Shown here in pieces: positions 1 through 9,762 of a stretch of DNA of 63,987 nt (position 1 is the stretch's first letter; every line of letters starts with the position of its first letter). A program made the translations under genes and the position numbers. The DNA comes from Chlorobiaceae bacterium (lineage in GTDB: Bacteria; Bacteroidota; Ignavibacteria; UBA10030; SZUA-254): positions 1-63,987 of the forward strand of contig PNNN01000058.1 in NCBI GenBank assembly GCA_013824245.1. The letters are read 5' to 3'. Under the pieces are notes generated by a model that saw only the letters and a list, made by a program, of their open reading frames with translations, was not told where the DNA came from and searched no databases.

Positions 1-51
1 ACAGTATAGCACTTTAATCACAACACCACATCGTCTGGACTGCCTATCCAT

Positions 52-75
52 CACCAGACAGGAGTCTGGTGTTTT
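52..75 (+). terminator. Hairpin with short T run, possible terminator
   Basis: An 8-bp stem CACCAGAC / GTCTGGTG with a four-base loop is followed by TTTT on the + strand. It lies just beyond the stop of the minus-strand M64 peptidase gene, so it could end a + strand transcript entering from the left. The T run is short, so the call is weak. Confidence 0.35.
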
Positions 76-81
76 AACGGC

Positions 82-1506
82 TTAATAAAAATCAATTACT
101 CGGTTGATTGCCGCAGTGCAAACCGGATCGAAACCGACTAAACTAAGAGAGAACATACGGCAATCTGATGCCGGGCGATACATTCCTTTCGATATATAGC
201 CAGCCCCCTCGAAAGCTCCGACCTTCTTTGCATATTTTGTTTCTTTTAAAATTTTCTGCTCAGCTTCATAAAGCGGTTTCCGTTTTTCGTAATAATCGGG
301 TGCAAGACGATCAAGTTTGCCGCGAACTCTCCCCAAGCTATCATATTGATCTTTCTCCCACGGTGTTGGAAGAGGTGTAGCCTTCTCTACTAAATCTTTC
401 CACTTCAAATTATTTTTATCATTAAGCGCTGTAAGATTCGGCTCCCATGGCTCTACATTCTTTTGATACATATCGTTATACGATGTTTGCGAACTGTAAT
501 ATTCATCACCAAGCCCGCCGAAAGAATGACCGAACTCATGCACATAAACATAATCCATTTGCCAATCCATCTCCGGTGCATCACCGCGCGTGTAGGTTGT
601 AGTGTAAAGATTGTATATCCCCCCGCCACCGTAGCGATTATCATTCACTAAAATTGTTACATAATCATAAGGAGCGCCGCTGCAGATATCCCTGAGTGCT
701 TTGTTTTCTTCAGTCAGCACATATCTTGTTGAACCAAATGTATTGTACATAGTTCCAAGGGCTGTACTCTTCCAGATATTTATATCCGGTTTATCGATGC
801 CGGAATCAGGAGAAATAACTTCGATAGTCCAAACATTGAAATCTTTCTTTCTTTCCTTAAACGGACTTGTTGAGAACATCACCTCATTAAAATGCTTTGC
901 ATCTTTTCTGAATTTTTCAATATCCTCTTTGCGGTATCCATCTCCGACGATGACTATATCAACTTTCTCGTGAGGATTGCCGTTTTCCATTAATGATGTT
1001 ACTTTGAATGGTTTCGGTTTCAACTCAATGTTGACCTGAGTAGGATCGTTCGGGTCAACAATGGCAGAGAATATTTCGTGAAAATTCATATTCTTATCAC
1101 GTCTGCATATTACAACCTGAATTTTATTTTTTGGATAAGGAAGTCGAACCGATTCATGGAATGTTCTGAATACACCCGCGAGGGCTTCATCGGTTGTTTG
1201 CCACTCTTGGAATATAGAAGAATAGCCGCGCGAATAAATCATCGATGCAGAAGCAAGATCATATATCCTAAATTGATATTCACCTAGATTCAAAACGTCG
1301 ATCAGATTGTTCACACTGCCTGCCCATATCCCTTCAGCAAACACTTTGTCTAAGGATATCGATTCAGTGCCTTTCGTTCCGGTATGATAATAATCTATTC
1401 TCATCGTCTTATCGATAAAATATTTATCGAATGTTTGAGCGAAGAGATTTATTGTAACGATAGATGTAAGTAAGACTGTGATTAAGATAAGTCTACGGAC
1501 ATTCAT
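82..1506 (-). CDS. Secreted M64-family zinc metallopeptidase
   Basis: The 474-residue protein starts with a signal peptide (hydrophobic residues about 6-20, ending in FAQ), so it should act outside the cytoplasm. The zinc motif HEFGH lies at residues 323-327 and is followed by GGLGDEY. This HExxHxxGxxxD pattern is typical of peptidase family M64 (IgA peptidase-like), in which the two His and the Asp bind zinc and the Glu is catalytic. The upstream segment KVDIVIVGDGY (181-191) also fits the family. A good ribosome site, AAAGGAG, precedes the ATG at 1506. The gene follows a 46-residue membrane peptide and a PspC gene on the same strand, probably one transcript. No sorting domain is visible at the C terminus. 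Confidence 0.88.
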   Translation of the reverse strand: MNVRRLILITVLLTSIVTINLFAQTFDKYFIDKTMRIDYYHTGTKGTESISLDKVFAEGIWAGSVNNLIDVLNLGEYQFRIYDLASASMIYSRGYSSIFQEWQTTDEALAGVFRTFHESVRLPYPKNKIQVVICRRDKNMNFHEIFSAIVDPNDPTQVNIELKPKPFKVTSLMENGNPHEKVDIVIVGDGYRKEDIEKFRKDAKHFNEVMFSTSPFKERKKDFNVWTIEVISPDSGIDKPDINIWKSTALGTMYNTFGSTRYVLTEENKALRDICSGAPYDYVTILVNDNRYGGGGIYNLYTTTYTRGDAPEMDWQMDYVYVHEFGHSFGGLGDEYYSSQTSYNDMYQKNVEPWEPNLTALNDKNNLKWKDLVEKATPLPTPWEKDQYDSLGRVRGKLDRLAPDYYEKRKPLYEAEQKILKETKYAKKVGAFEGAGYISKGMYRPASDCRMFSLSLVGFDPVCTAAINRVIDFY

Positions 1507-1519
1507 GATTTGAACTCCT

Positions 1520-1660
1520 TTAAAAATAATGGATAAATACGTAGGTGAGTAAAATTAAAATAGTAACAATAAAAATAAAAGCAATAACTTTAGAAAAAAA
1601 CCAAAGGATTTTAAGAGGAAGCCAGATAGGAAGAAATATAATTTTTAGAATCGTTTTCAC
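1520..1660 (-). CDS. Small hydrophobic membrane peptide (46 aa)
   Basis: A short frame starting with GTG at 1660 and ending in TAA at 1520-1522 encodes 46 residues that begin MKTILKIIF and end YVFIHYF. It is almost entirely hydrophobic, with one or two membrane segments and a positively charged N terminus. It fills the gap between the PspC stop (1667) and the M64 gene start (1506), and its stop codon abuts the M64 ribosome site. The tight fit between two co-oriented genes supports a real gene. The ribosome site is weak and the function is unknown. Confidence 0.5.
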   Translation of the reverse strand: MKTILKIIFLPIWLPLKILWFFSKVIAFIFIVTILILLTYVFIHYF

Positions 1661-1666
1661 TCGATG

Positions 1667-1882
1667 CTATTCCCATTCCGGATTGCGTTGAGGTTCAGAA
1701 CCCTCGGGTACAATCCACCAGGCAAGGATGTATCCGATTAAAAATGGGAAAAGCCCTGTCACAAGCGCAATAACAACAGTTGCAAGTCGTACCAATGTTG
1801 GATCGGCATCGATCATCTCTCCAATGCCGCCGCAAACACCGGCTATCTTTCTATTTGTAGTGGAACGGTAAAGTTTTTTCAT
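1667..1882 (-). CDS. PspC domain protein
   Basis: The 71-residue protein begins MKKLYRSTTNRKIAGVCGG and has the PspC-domain layout: a basic N-terminal motif with AGVCGG, then IDADPTLVRL, a hydrophobic membrane segment (residues about 35-58) and WWIVPEG. PspC proteins are inner-membrane proteins linked to the envelope stress (phage shock) response. A longer in-frame version could start at a GTG at 1906, but the ATG at 1882 gives the usual PspC N terminus. It probably leads a small operon with the downstream membrane peptide and M64 peptidase. No pspA-like gene is visible in the window. Confidence 0.85.
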   Translation of the reverse strand: MKKLYRSTTNRKIAGVCGGIGEMIDADPTLVRLATVVIALVTGLFPFLIGYILAWWIVPEGSEPQRNPEWE

Positions 1883-2037
1883 GGCTGGTTTTGCAAAATG
1901 AATCACAATAATATAATAACAATCTTACTATATTCAAATCGCATTGTTTTAAAATTTTTTGTATCTTATGGGCAATCAAATATGAAAATAATTTCAGATT
2001 ATCAACTCTCATACTCCCATATAAAAGATTAACCACT

Positions 2038-3285
2038 ATGAATATACTTGTATTGAATTGCGGCTCATCATCAGTTAAATTCCAGCTTATTGAAACCGAT
2101 ATCGATCTAATCGAAGAAAATGCCGATAAACGACTTGCAAGCGGCGTACTCGAACGGGTGATTGGACAAGCCCTTATAAGCGTGGATGTAGACGGACAAC
2201 CAAAACTAAAATCTGCCGAACCTCTGCGCGATCACCGGGCAGGCATCGATTGGATTATTAAATGGATTACATCTCCCGACTCAAAAATAAAAAATATAAA
2301 ATCACTCGCAGATATACATGCTGTTGGACACCGTGTTGTGCATGGAGGCGAGCGTTTTACAATGTCGGTGCTGATCAATGACGATGTAATTAGTGAAATC
2401 GAGGACAACATCGAGCTTGCGCCATTACACAACCCTGCCAATCTAAAAGGCATACAAAGTGCAAGAGAACTTATGGGTTCAAATATTCCGCAGGTTGCAG
2501 TTTTTGATACCTCGTTCCATTCAACCATGCCTGAATCTTCATATCTCTATGCCATACCTTATCAGCTATACCGAAGACATAAGATTCGCAGATATGGTTT
2601 CCACGGAACATCTCACCGTTATGTTTCATACCGTTACCGAACCATCGTTGGGAAAAAATTAGAAGATACCAATGTGATAACAATTCATCTCGGCAACGGT
2701 TGTTCGGCATGTGCTATTAAAAACGGTGAATCGTTCGATACATCGATGGGCTTCACACCACTAGAAGGACTTGTTATGGGAACACGCGGCGGCGATATGG
2801 ATCCTTCTATCATAGAATTTATCCGCAACAAAGAAGGCATGACCGTACGCGAGATCGACACAATGCTTAACAAACAATCGGGGTTGCTCGGTTTGTCGGG
2901 ATTGACAAATGATATGCGAGATTTAATCGCAGAAGAACAGGAGAATAACGACAGACGCGCACATTTAGCGATAGAGATATTTGTTCAGCGAGTGAAAAAA
3001 TATATCGGCGCTTATCTTGTTGAAATGGGTGGAGCCGAATCAATCATATTCACAGGTGGAATCGGAGAGAACAGCGCAATCATCCGCGAGCGAATTTGCC
3101 ATGGTTTAGAATTTCTCGGTTTAAATATCGATAAAGAGAAAAACGACTCGACGGTTGGGGGCAAAGAAGGAGAAATCTCGAATCCGAAATCGAAACTGAA
3201 AGCATTTGTAATTCCCACGAACGAAGAATTATTGATTGCGCGCGACACAGTACGCACCGTAAAAAATGTGCCGAGGAGATGGTGA
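2038..3285 (+). CDS. ackA: Acetate kinase
   Basis: The 415-residue enzyme interconverts acetyl phosphate plus ADP with acetate plus ATP in the cytoplasm. The N-terminal phosphate loop NCGSSSVKF is at residues 7-15, HRVVHGG with the substrate-binding Arg at 98-104, the catalytic Asp in FDTSF at 157, and GFHGTSH at 187-193. ADP-binding loops HLGNG and GGIGEN follow. The length is close to the usual 400. It stands alone on the + strand, with no phosphotransacetylase gene next to it. The start ATG is the first codon of a canonical N terminus (MNILVLNCGSSS). Confidence 0.97.
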   Translation: MNILVLNCGSSSVKFQLIETDIDLIEENADKRLASGVLERVIGQALISVDVDGQPKLKSAEPLRDHRAGIDWIIKWITSPDSKIKNIKSLADIHAVGHRVVHGGERFTMSVLINDDVISEIEDNIELAPLHNPANLKGIQSARELMGSNIPQVAVFDTSFHSTMPESSYLYAIPYQLYRRHKIRRYGFHGTSHRYVSYRYRTIVGKKLEDTNVITIHLGNGCSACAIKNGESFDTSMGFTPLEGLVMGTRGGDMDPSIIEFIRNKEGMTVREIDTMLNKQSGLLGLSGLTNDMRDLIAEEQENNDRRAHLAIEIFVQRVKKYIGAYLVEMGGAESIIFTGGIGENSAIIRERICHGLEFLGLNIDKEKNDSTVGGKEGEISNPKSKLKAFVIPTNEELLIARDTVRTVKNVPRRW

Positions 3286-3424
3286 TCCTTAATAATTCAA
3301 AATGAAAAATTAAAAAATTAAAATGATGCCTAAACCTTGAATAGTGAGAGTTGAATTAACTGTTCTTTGTTTTGGTTATTGCTCTTTGCCCTTGGCTGTT
3401 AGCTGCACGACATGGGCAAATATT

Positions 3425-5845
3425 TTATTTCAAAATTATCTTTCCCACCTGATTTGCTTTTACCCAATATCCTCTGCCGGCATATAAACTGTCGGCAAGG
3501 AAATATGATCTGGCAAATCCAAAATATGGCGACGTAATAATACCATCAGGCATTACACTTATATTCACGACACTGATCGTATTGAGCGTGGTTCCTACAA
3601 GATTCCATCCTTCATGAAGATCTACTGTATCAACAGGAGGCGGAAAGCCCTGATGAAATACCGTTGCTGTATCGGGGAATTTTAACCAGTATCCTATTGT
3701 AGGAATCAAAGTGTCTTTAGCTATGTACCCCAGACTTCCATCGTACATAAACGCTGGACCATACGCCGATGGGAATAAAATTTCACGTCGGGTATCAGCC
3801 GCGTTCATTGGGATTGAGACAATATTCCATCCTTTATTAACCGATGAAGTTGCCTGATAACCGGTGCCGCTTACTGATATTTGATCGGGTGACGTGGGTG
3901 CGTTATGATAGAAATACAATTTCCCCGTCCGGGTTCCAATTACCGATGGTGTAAATGTAATATAAAACTTTTGATTAGCTTGTGGCAGTATCGTTGCACC
4001 GGAAGGGAGTACTGAATAATCTGGATTATCTGAAAGAACAGAATTGATATCCAATGTTGTCAAACCGGTATTATAAACTATAACACTATCGACTTTATTA
4101 AAATTTACCAGAACTTTTTGAAAGTTTTTCGATATCGGTGAGACCGTGAAAGTTTTAAGGGAATCTTTCGTTTTCAAAATCCAATTCCCCGGATCGAATT
4201 GGATTGATATTGGTTGGTGGGAAACATCAAGTTCAAAAGTTTGGGCTTGTAGATTATTGAATATCACAACAGTTGTATCCCATCCGGTAGCATAAACTTT
4301 AATATCTATCGGCATGGTGAAATAAACCGGGTTGGTTGTTCCGGTTGTTTGCGTTACTCCAAGTGTAATTTTGTATCCTGTTGCCGATGGTTCCGATGTC
4401 CATCCGTAACTGTAACGCGGATATCTTGTTCCATAAATCCATTCATTGAAAAAATAACTCAAATCCATCCCCGATTCCGTTTCGAATACACTTTTTAAAT
4501 CGGGTGTTGATGCAGTGCCGTACTTAAATCTTGGATCGTTCGAATAGTTATACATTGCGCGGAAGAAAGCGCTATCGCCAACAACATGCCGCAGCATATG
4601 CAGAACAGTTGCGCCCTTAGCATATACCAGACTATATCCGAACATACTTCCGACACTTCCGGTATCAGCAAGATATAAAGCGGCTGTCGTCCACATTGCG
4701 CTGTTCATCTCGCTGATCATCGTACTTTGATACGATGCGAAACCATATTTCTTTTCGTTATAAAGCGCTTCGCAGTAAGTTGCAAAACCCTCATTAAGCC
4801 ATAAATCGGGCCAGGTACGGCAAGTGATCATATCGCCGAACCACTGGTGGGCTAATTCATGAATTACAAGACCTTCGCTGAAACCGCCCAAATATGTCAT
4901 TGTCTGGTGTTCCATACCTCCTCCCCACCCAAATTGGGCATGTCCGTATTTTTCATTTATAAACGGGTATAGACCAAACATATCCGAAAATATTTGCAAC
5001 CCCGTAACGGCAACCGGCAAACTGCTTACAGCGGAAGAAAGATTTTCAGGCAATACATAATTTAAAACTTCCATCGAGTCTGTTGGAGTGTATTTGAACC
5101 AATTTGAGAATTGAGCATAGTTCGTCAACGCTATGGAAATTAAATATGATGAAATTGGATAATTAGTTTTCCAATGATGGGTGGCAGTTCCATCTCCATT
5201 ATTTATTACTGAAAGAAGTTTGCCGTTCGATCCAACTTTATAAGTAACATCTGTTGTAACAAAAATATCTGCCGAATCTGCCTTATCGCTCGGATGATCG
5301 TTGCAGGGCCACCAATCTTTAGCGCCGTATGGTTCACTTAAAGTCCAAACCCAGGGGACTGTTAAGTGAGAAGAAAATTCAAAACTGCCGAATCCGCTGC
5401 TTCCGGGAACACCCTGATAATAAACCTCCGCTTCTATCATTTCTCCGGTATTATAAGTTCGGTCTAATGTGATGTCGAAAAAAGATGGATACTGTATACG
5501 CGACGTTTTAACACCACCGACGAAAACAGAATCGACGGTAAGAGCGTTCATCAAATCAAGTGAGATGGTTGATAATCCATTCTCCCGACAAATCGCTTTC
5601 ATTGAAACTTGCCCCCGCAGATATTGGGGAGATGTTGTGATAGTCAAATTCATGCCATAATAAGTAACATCAATCGCAGAAGTAGACATTGTTTTTGTGG
5701 GTTCTTGAAGAAAGAGAGTTTGGTAGCGACTCTTCTCACGAAGGAATAAATCCTTTTTTTCTAAAGGAATTTTTTCATCCTGTGAGAAAATAGGTGTAAG
5801 AAAGACAATGCTAAATATGACAAGATTAAAAATGCGGGTTTTCAT
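3425..5845 (-). CDS. Secreted M1-family aminopeptidase with C-terminal repeat domains
   Basis: The 806-residue protein has an N-terminal signal peptide (residues about 1-21). The gluzincin domain carries GGGMEH (308-313, the counterpart of GAMEN) and HELAH (329-333) with the third zinc ligand Glu352 in NEGFA, as expected for M1 aminopeptidases that remove N-terminal residues from peptides. After about residue 560 comes an ASH-like beta domain (ISKNFQKVLVNF...GTGYQ), then two repeats with the motif GWN(I/L)V followed by GYWLKF or GYWVK. Similar GWN...GYW repeats occur in the secreted protein at 31293-33611. It is probably exported or attached to the surface. No standard YPNPFNP sorting signal is present. 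Confidence 0.9.
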   Translation of the reverse strand: MKTRIFNLVIFSIVFLTPIFSQDEKIPLEKKDLFLREKSRYQTLFLQEPTKTMSTSAIDVTYYGMNLTITTSPQYLRGQVSMKAICRENGLSTISLDLMNALTVDSVFVGGVKTSRIQYPSFFDITLDRTYNTGEMIEAEVYYQGVPGSSGFGSFEFSSHLTVPWVWTLSEPYGAKDWWPCNDHPSDKADSADIFVTTDVTYKVGSNGKLLSVINNGDGTATHHWKTNYPISSYLISIALTNYAQFSNWFKYTPTDSMEVLNYVLPENLSSAVSSLPVAVTGLQIFSDMFGLYPFINEKYGHAQFGWGGGMEHQTMTYLGGFSEGLVIHELAHQWFGDMITCRTWPDLWLNEGFATYCEALYNEKKYGFASYQSTMISEMNSAMWTTAALYLADTGSVGSMFGYSLVYAKGATVLHMLRHVVGDSAFFRAMYNYSNDPRFKYGTASTPDLKSVFETESGMDLSYFFNEWIYGTRYPRYSYGWTSEPSATGYKITLGVTQTTGTTNPVYFTMPIDIKVYATGWDTTVVIFNNLQAQTFELDVSHQPISIQFDPGNWILKTKDSLKTFTVSPISKNFQKVLVNFNKVDSVIVYNTGLTTLDINSVLSDNPDYSVLPSGATILPQANQKFYITFTPSVIGTRTGKLYFYHNAPTSPDQISVSGTGYQATSSVNKGWNIVSIPMNAADTRREILFPSAYGPAFMYDGSLGYIAKDTLIPTIGYWLKFPDTATVFHQGFPPPVDTVDLHEGWNLVGTTLNTISVVNISVMPDGIITSPYFGFARSYFLADSLYAGRGYWVKANQVGKIILK

Positions 5846-5937
5846 ACTATCTCATTTGATAATTTATCGGGATTGTTGTTACAAACAATTTAATAATGAT
5901 AAGATAGAAAACCAAACGGGTTGATTTTGAGGGAAGA

Positions 5938-6864
5938 TTATCCTGCTTTTAAAGCTTCAGCACCGCTTACAATCTCTAATAATTCCTTTGTAATAGACGA
6001 TTGTCGCGCTTTATTGTAAGATAATTGGAGTGCCTTTATCATATCGGTTGCGTTGGTTGTTGCATTATCCATTGCAGCCATGCGCGCACCCTGTTCAGCG
6101 GCGTTCGATTCTAAAAGTGCATGCCACATTTGAAAATTCAGATGCTTTGGAATAAGTGATAAAATGATTGCTTCACTCGATGGCTCGAAGATATAATTTA
6201 ACACAGATTTCTGATTGGGAATTCCCGCTTTCATTGAAGCATCGGTAGTGATGCCAGCTTTCTGACCAGTGGGAAGAGATTGGATGGGAAGTACTTGCTC
6301 GGTCGCAATGCGTTGTTGAGCAATTGATTTGAATTCGTTGTAAATGATTTCAACTTTATCATATTCGCCTGCCACGAATCCGCGGACAACCTCATCGATT
6401 ATGGTTTGAGCGTGAGAAAAGTTCAGAGATCCATAAATGCCGATATACTTATTAGCAATTTTGTAATTATTCTTACCAAAATAATCGGCGGCTTTACGTC
6501 CGACACAGATAATATTTACTTTACCGTCTTTATGCAGTTTGTCATAAGTGGTGTATATTTGCTGTACCGCGGTGCGGATAATATTCGCATTGAAAGCTCC
6601 GCACAGTCCGCGATCTGCCGTTACAACAATTAATGCAACCGATTCAACTTCTCTTCTTTCAAAAAGCGGATGAACGGTAGGATCGGATATGCCGCTTAGC
6701 TTATGAAGAAGTTCTTGCATTTTACGCGCATAAGGTCGGGCGGCTATAACCGCTTCTTGAGCGCGGCGGAGTTTTGCCGCAGCAACCATCTTCATGGCTT
6801 TTGTTATTTTTTGTGTATTTTTCACGCCGCTTATTCGGCGGCGTATCTCGCGCAGTGTTGCCAT
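5938..6864 (-). CDS. atpG: ATP synthase subunit gamma
   Basis: The 308-residue central-stalk subunit of F1 couples rotation to catalysis in alpha3beta3. The conserved N-terminal coil (IRRRISGVKNTQKITKAM, residues 7-24) and C-terminal coil (MAAMDNATTNATDMI) are intact, with TADRGLCGAFN at 82-92. It is longer than typical bacterial gamma (about 285-290) because of an insert around residues 196-217 that includes KAGI twice. The insert lies in a loop just before the conserved YIFEPS strand. The gene is last in the visible atp operon and starts 3 bp after atpA stops. Beta and epsilon are absent, as in Chlorobi and Bacteroidetes where they sit in a separate operon. Confidence 0.97.
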   Translation of the reverse strand: MATLREIRRRISGVKNTQKITKAMKMVAAAKLRRAQEAVIAARPYARKMQELLHKLSGISDPTVHPLFERREVESVALIVVTADRGLCGAFNANIIRTAVQQIYTTYDKLHKDGKVNIICVGRKAADYFGKNNYKIANKYIGIYGSLNFSHAQTIIDEVVRGFVAGEYDKVEIIYNEFKSIAQQRIATEQVLPIQSLPTGQKAGITTDASMKAGIPNQKSVLNYIFEPSSEAIILSLIPKHLNFQMWHALLESNAAEQGARMAAMDNATTNATDMIKALQLSYNKARQSSITKELLEIVSGAEALKAG

Positions 6865-6867
6865 CTT

Positions 6868-8415
6868 TTAAGATATTTTAAAAGCTTTTGAAAATTCTTT
6901 TAATATTTCATGAAGTTTCTTCTGAACCTCATCGGCAAGGTCTTTAGTCTCTGCAATTTTATTCAAAATGTCTCGATGTTTTATTTCCATCATCTCAAGA
7001 AATTCTTTTTCGAACCGTTGAAGATGAACAAGCGGGATCTCATCAAGATAACCGTTCGTACCCGCAAAGATACTGACCACCTGTTTCTCGACAGGCATCG
7101 GGACAAATTGACCCTGCTTCAATAATTCTACAAGCCGCGAACCGCGACGAAGTTGCTGTTGTGTTGCTTTATCGAGATCGGACCCAAACTTGGCAAATGC
7201 TTCCAACTCGCGATACTGTGCTAAATCAAGGCGCAATCTTCCGGCAACCTTCTTCATAGCTTTGATCTGAGCGTTGCCACCGACGCGGGAGACAGATATA
7301 CCGACGTTAATAGCAGGACGAACACCTGAGTTGAATAAATTTGGTTCAAGATAAATTTGACCATCGGTTATTGAGATTACGTTTGTTGGAATATATGCCG
7401 ATACGTCGCCAGCTTGAGTTTCGATTACTGGCAGAGCGGTTAAACTTCCGCCGCCTAATTCATCACTTAGTTTCGACGCACGTTCAAGCAAACGTGAATG
7501 GAGATAAAACACATCGCCCGGATACGCTTCACGTCCCGGAGGTCGTCTGAGCAATAACGATACCTGCCGGTATGCCTGTGCGTGCTTCGATAAATCGTCG
7601 TAAATAACAAGCGCGTGCCTGCCGCTGTCGCGGAAAAATTCACCTAACGTTGCTCCTGAATATGGAGCAATAAATTGGAGAGGAGAAGGATCACTTGCCG
7701 TTGCACAAATGACGGTTGTATAATCCATCGCACCTGCCTCATGCAATTTCGCAACGACTTGAGCTACGGTCGAACCCTTCTGACCAATTGCAACGTAGAT
7801 ACAATACATCGGCTTTACACCAAGCCGTTTTGCTTCTTCCGAATGTGAATATTTTTGATTGATGATTGCATCGATCGCAATTGCAGTTTTTCCTGTTTGG
7901 CGGTCTCCGATAATTAACTCGCGCTGTCCTCTGCCTATCGGTATCATAGCGTCGACTGCTTTTAAACCGGTTTGCAGCGGTTCTTTCACTGGCTGGCGTT
8001 GAATAACACCTAAAGCTTTCCGTTCGATAGGAGAATATTTTTCCGTTTTGATAGGACCACGTTCATCAATTGGTTGTCCCAATGGATTTATTACCCTGCC
8101 GAGCATTTGTTCGCCAACTTGCATCGAAGCAACACGTCCGGTTCGTTTAACGGTATCGCCTTCTTTGATCATTGTGCTTTCGCCGAAGAGAATGCAACCG
8201 ACGTTATCTTCTTCGAGGTTTAGAACCATTCCGAACACACCATGCGGGAATTCTACAAGCTCACTCGCCATAACTTTTGTGAGGCCGTAGACACGGGCTA
8301 TTCCGTCTCCTACCTGAAGAACGGTGCCTACATCGTATATATCCACTTCATTTTCAAAACCGGAAAGTTGTTTCCGCAATATTGCCGAAACTTCATCGGG
8401 TCTAACTTCTGCCAT
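6868..8415 (-). CDS. atpA: ATP synthase subunit alpha
   Basis: The 515-residue F1 alpha subunit has the non-catalytic nucleotide site. The P-loop GDRQTGKT is at residues 170-177, and the family signature containing [14 protein letters not shown] is in the C-terminal half. The length matches the family. It lies between atpH (25 bp upstream) and atpG (3 bp downstream) in the usual F1 order delta-alpha-gamma, all on the minus strand. Nothing looks broken. Confidence 0.98.
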   Translation of the reverse strand: MAEVRPDEVSAILRKQLSGFENEVDIYDVGTVLQVGDGIARVYGLTKVMASELVEFPHGVFGMVLNLEEDNVGCILFGESTMIKEGDTVKRTGRVASMQVGEQMLGRVINPLGQPIDERGPIKTEKYSPIERKALGVIQRQPVKEPLQTGLKAVDAMIPIGRGQRELIIGDRQTGKTAIAIDAIINQKYSHSEEAKRLGVKPMYCIYVAIGQKGSTVAQVVAKLHEAGAMDYTTVICATASDPSPLQFIAPYSGATLGEFFRDSGRHALVIYDDLSKHAQAYRQVSLLLRRPPGREAYPGDVFYLHSRLLERASKLSDELGGGSLTALPVIETQAGDVSAYIPTNVISITDGQIYLEPNLFNSGVRPAINVGISVSRVGGNAQIKAMKKVAGRLRLDLAQYRELEAFAKFGSDLDKATQQQLRRGSRLVELLKQGQFVPMPVEKQVVSIFAGTNGYLDEIPLVHLQRFEKEFLEMMEIKHRDILNKIAETKDLADEVQKKLHEILKEFSKAFKIS

Positions 8416-8440
8416 TCAAATTTCCTTTTGATAGAATAAT

Positions 8441-8986
8441 TTATATTGTTCCTTCCGCGAATCGTTTTCGCAGAAGATCTAATTGATGCTGAACACTCGC
8501 ATCCCAAACTGTGTCATAATACTGCACCTTGAATCCGCCTCGAATCGTTTGATCGATTTCGTATTTCACTTTTACCTTCATCTTGGTAACAAACCCAAGT
8601 TGCCGCACGAGATGATCTTGCTGACTGCTTGAAAAAGGAATGGCGGTTTTTACATTCACGTTCAGTATGCCTAACTTCACATCGCGAAGCCGGTTGAATT
8701 CGTGAATAATTTCTGCAAGTATACCCTCGCGATTTTTTTTCACGAGAAGGATGACGAATTTCATCGTCACCTCACTCACTTTATCCTTTAACAACTCGGC
8801 AAATACACGTCTCTTTTTATCCGAGCTTAAAACGGGATTTTTCAAAAAAAGTGAAAAGTCATGTGAAGATTGAAGAATAGAATCGAGCAATTCAAAATCC
8901 CGAAATATCGTATCAAGATTTTTCATCTCGGTTCCAAGGTCAATCATTGCTTTGGCGTAACGCTGTGCGGTTCGTACTTTGCTCAT
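8441..8986 (-). CDS. atpH: ATP synthase subunit delta
   Basis: The 181-residue delta (OSCP) subunit links the top of F1 to the peripheral stalk. The N-terminal helical bundle starts RTAQRYAKAMIDLG, and the C-terminal signature (KVKYEIDQTIRGGFKVQYYDTVWDASVQ) has the typical GG-F pattern. The gene starts 2 bp after the stop of atpF, indicating coupled translation, and precedes atpA. Confidence 0.95.
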   Translation of the reverse strand: MSKVRTAQRYAKAMIDLGTEMKNLDTIFRDFELLDSILQSSHDFSLFLKNPVLSSDKKRRVFAELLKDKVSEVTMKFVILLVKKNREGILAEIIHEFNRLRDVKLGILNVNVKTAIPFSSSQQDHLVRQLGFVTKMKVKVKYEIDQTIRGGFKVQYYDTVWDASVQHQLDLLRKRFAEGTI

Positions 8987-8988
8987 GA

Positions 8989-9474
8989 TTAGTTCTTCGG
9001 TAATCCTTTAAGGTACGAATCAACCAACTTACGTTGTTTATTTTCATCTAACGTTTCATCGAGAATTTTCCCCGCCGCTACAATGGCAAGATTTGCAACT
9101 TCGCCGCGGAGCGAAATAAGCGCGGCATCTTTATCGCGCTCAATTTCCTGTTTTGCCATCTCGATCATTTTTCGGGATTGCTGGTTCGCTTTCTCGATTA
9201 TTTCTTCTTTTAATTTCTCTGCGAGAGCGCGGTTTTCATTTAGAATCCGTCGTCCATCTTGCTCGGCGCGTTCCAATTGCTTGCGGTTTTCTTCAAGCAA
9301 TCGCTCCGATTCCTGCTTCGCATTTTCGGCACGCTCAATCGAGCTTCGCACAGTTTCTTCTCTCTTGTGCAAACTTTCAAGTAGCGGTTTCCACGCGAAC
9401 TTCTTGAGAATTATCAGAAGAAGTACAAATGTTATAATCGTCCAGATGATTAATCCGGGATTCGGGTTCAGCAT
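8989..9474 (-). CDS. atpF: ATP synthase subunit b
   Basis: The 161-residue peripheral-stalk subunit has one N-terminal membrane helix (residues about 7-26) followed by a long charged helix rich in Glu, Lys, Arg and Gln that dimerises as a coiled coil. NPNPGLIIWTIITFVLL is a typical b-subunit start. It sits between atpE and atpH. Only one b gene is present, so the stalk is probably a homodimer. Confidence 0.96.
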   Translation of the reverse strand: MLNPNPGLIIWTIITFVLLLIILKKFAWKPLLESLHKREETVRSSIERAENAKQESERLLEENRKQLERAEQDGRRILNENRALAEKLKEEIIEKANQQSRKMIEMAKQEIERDKDAALISLRGEVANLAIVAAGKILDETLDENKQRKLVDSYLKGLPKN

Positions 9475-9486
9475 AAAATATTTCCG

Positions 9487-9714
9487 TTATTTTGTAGCAA
9501 GAATTATGCAGATCGCCAATGCGAAAAACGTTGCGCCTTCAATAAGGGCTGCGGCAATCAACATAGATGTTCTAACCTGACCTGCGACTTCAGGTTGACG
9601 ACCTGATGCATCCATCGCTGCTGCTGCAAGTTTACCGATACCTAAACCTGCGCCAATCACTGTAATGCCGGCACCAATTCCTGCTGCAAGATATCCTAAT
9701 GCGTTTGCTTCCAT
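9487..9714 (-). CDS. atpE: ATP synthase subunit c
   Basis: The 75-residue hairpin of two membrane helices forms the rotating c ring. The ion-carrying carboxylate is Glu59 in AALIEGATFF and the polar loop is RQPE at 39-42. The residue after Glu59 is Gly, and the Gln/Ser-Thr pattern seen in sodium-type rings is absent, so proton coupling is most likely (inference). A ribosome site AGGAG precedes the ATG. Confidence 0.97.
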   Translation of the reverse strand: MEANALGYLAAGIGAGITVIGAGLGIGKLAAAAMDASGRQPEVAGQVRTSMLIAAALIEGATFFALAICIILATK

Positions 9715-9762
9715 TTTTTTCTCCTGTATTAATAATGAGTTGATTAAAAAAAACTTTTACCG

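Noticed and set aside
9083-9580. Plus-strand frame of 165 codons opposite atpF
   Set aside because: It is the antisense of a clear b-subunit gene and has Ser/Arg/Phe-rich shadow composition.
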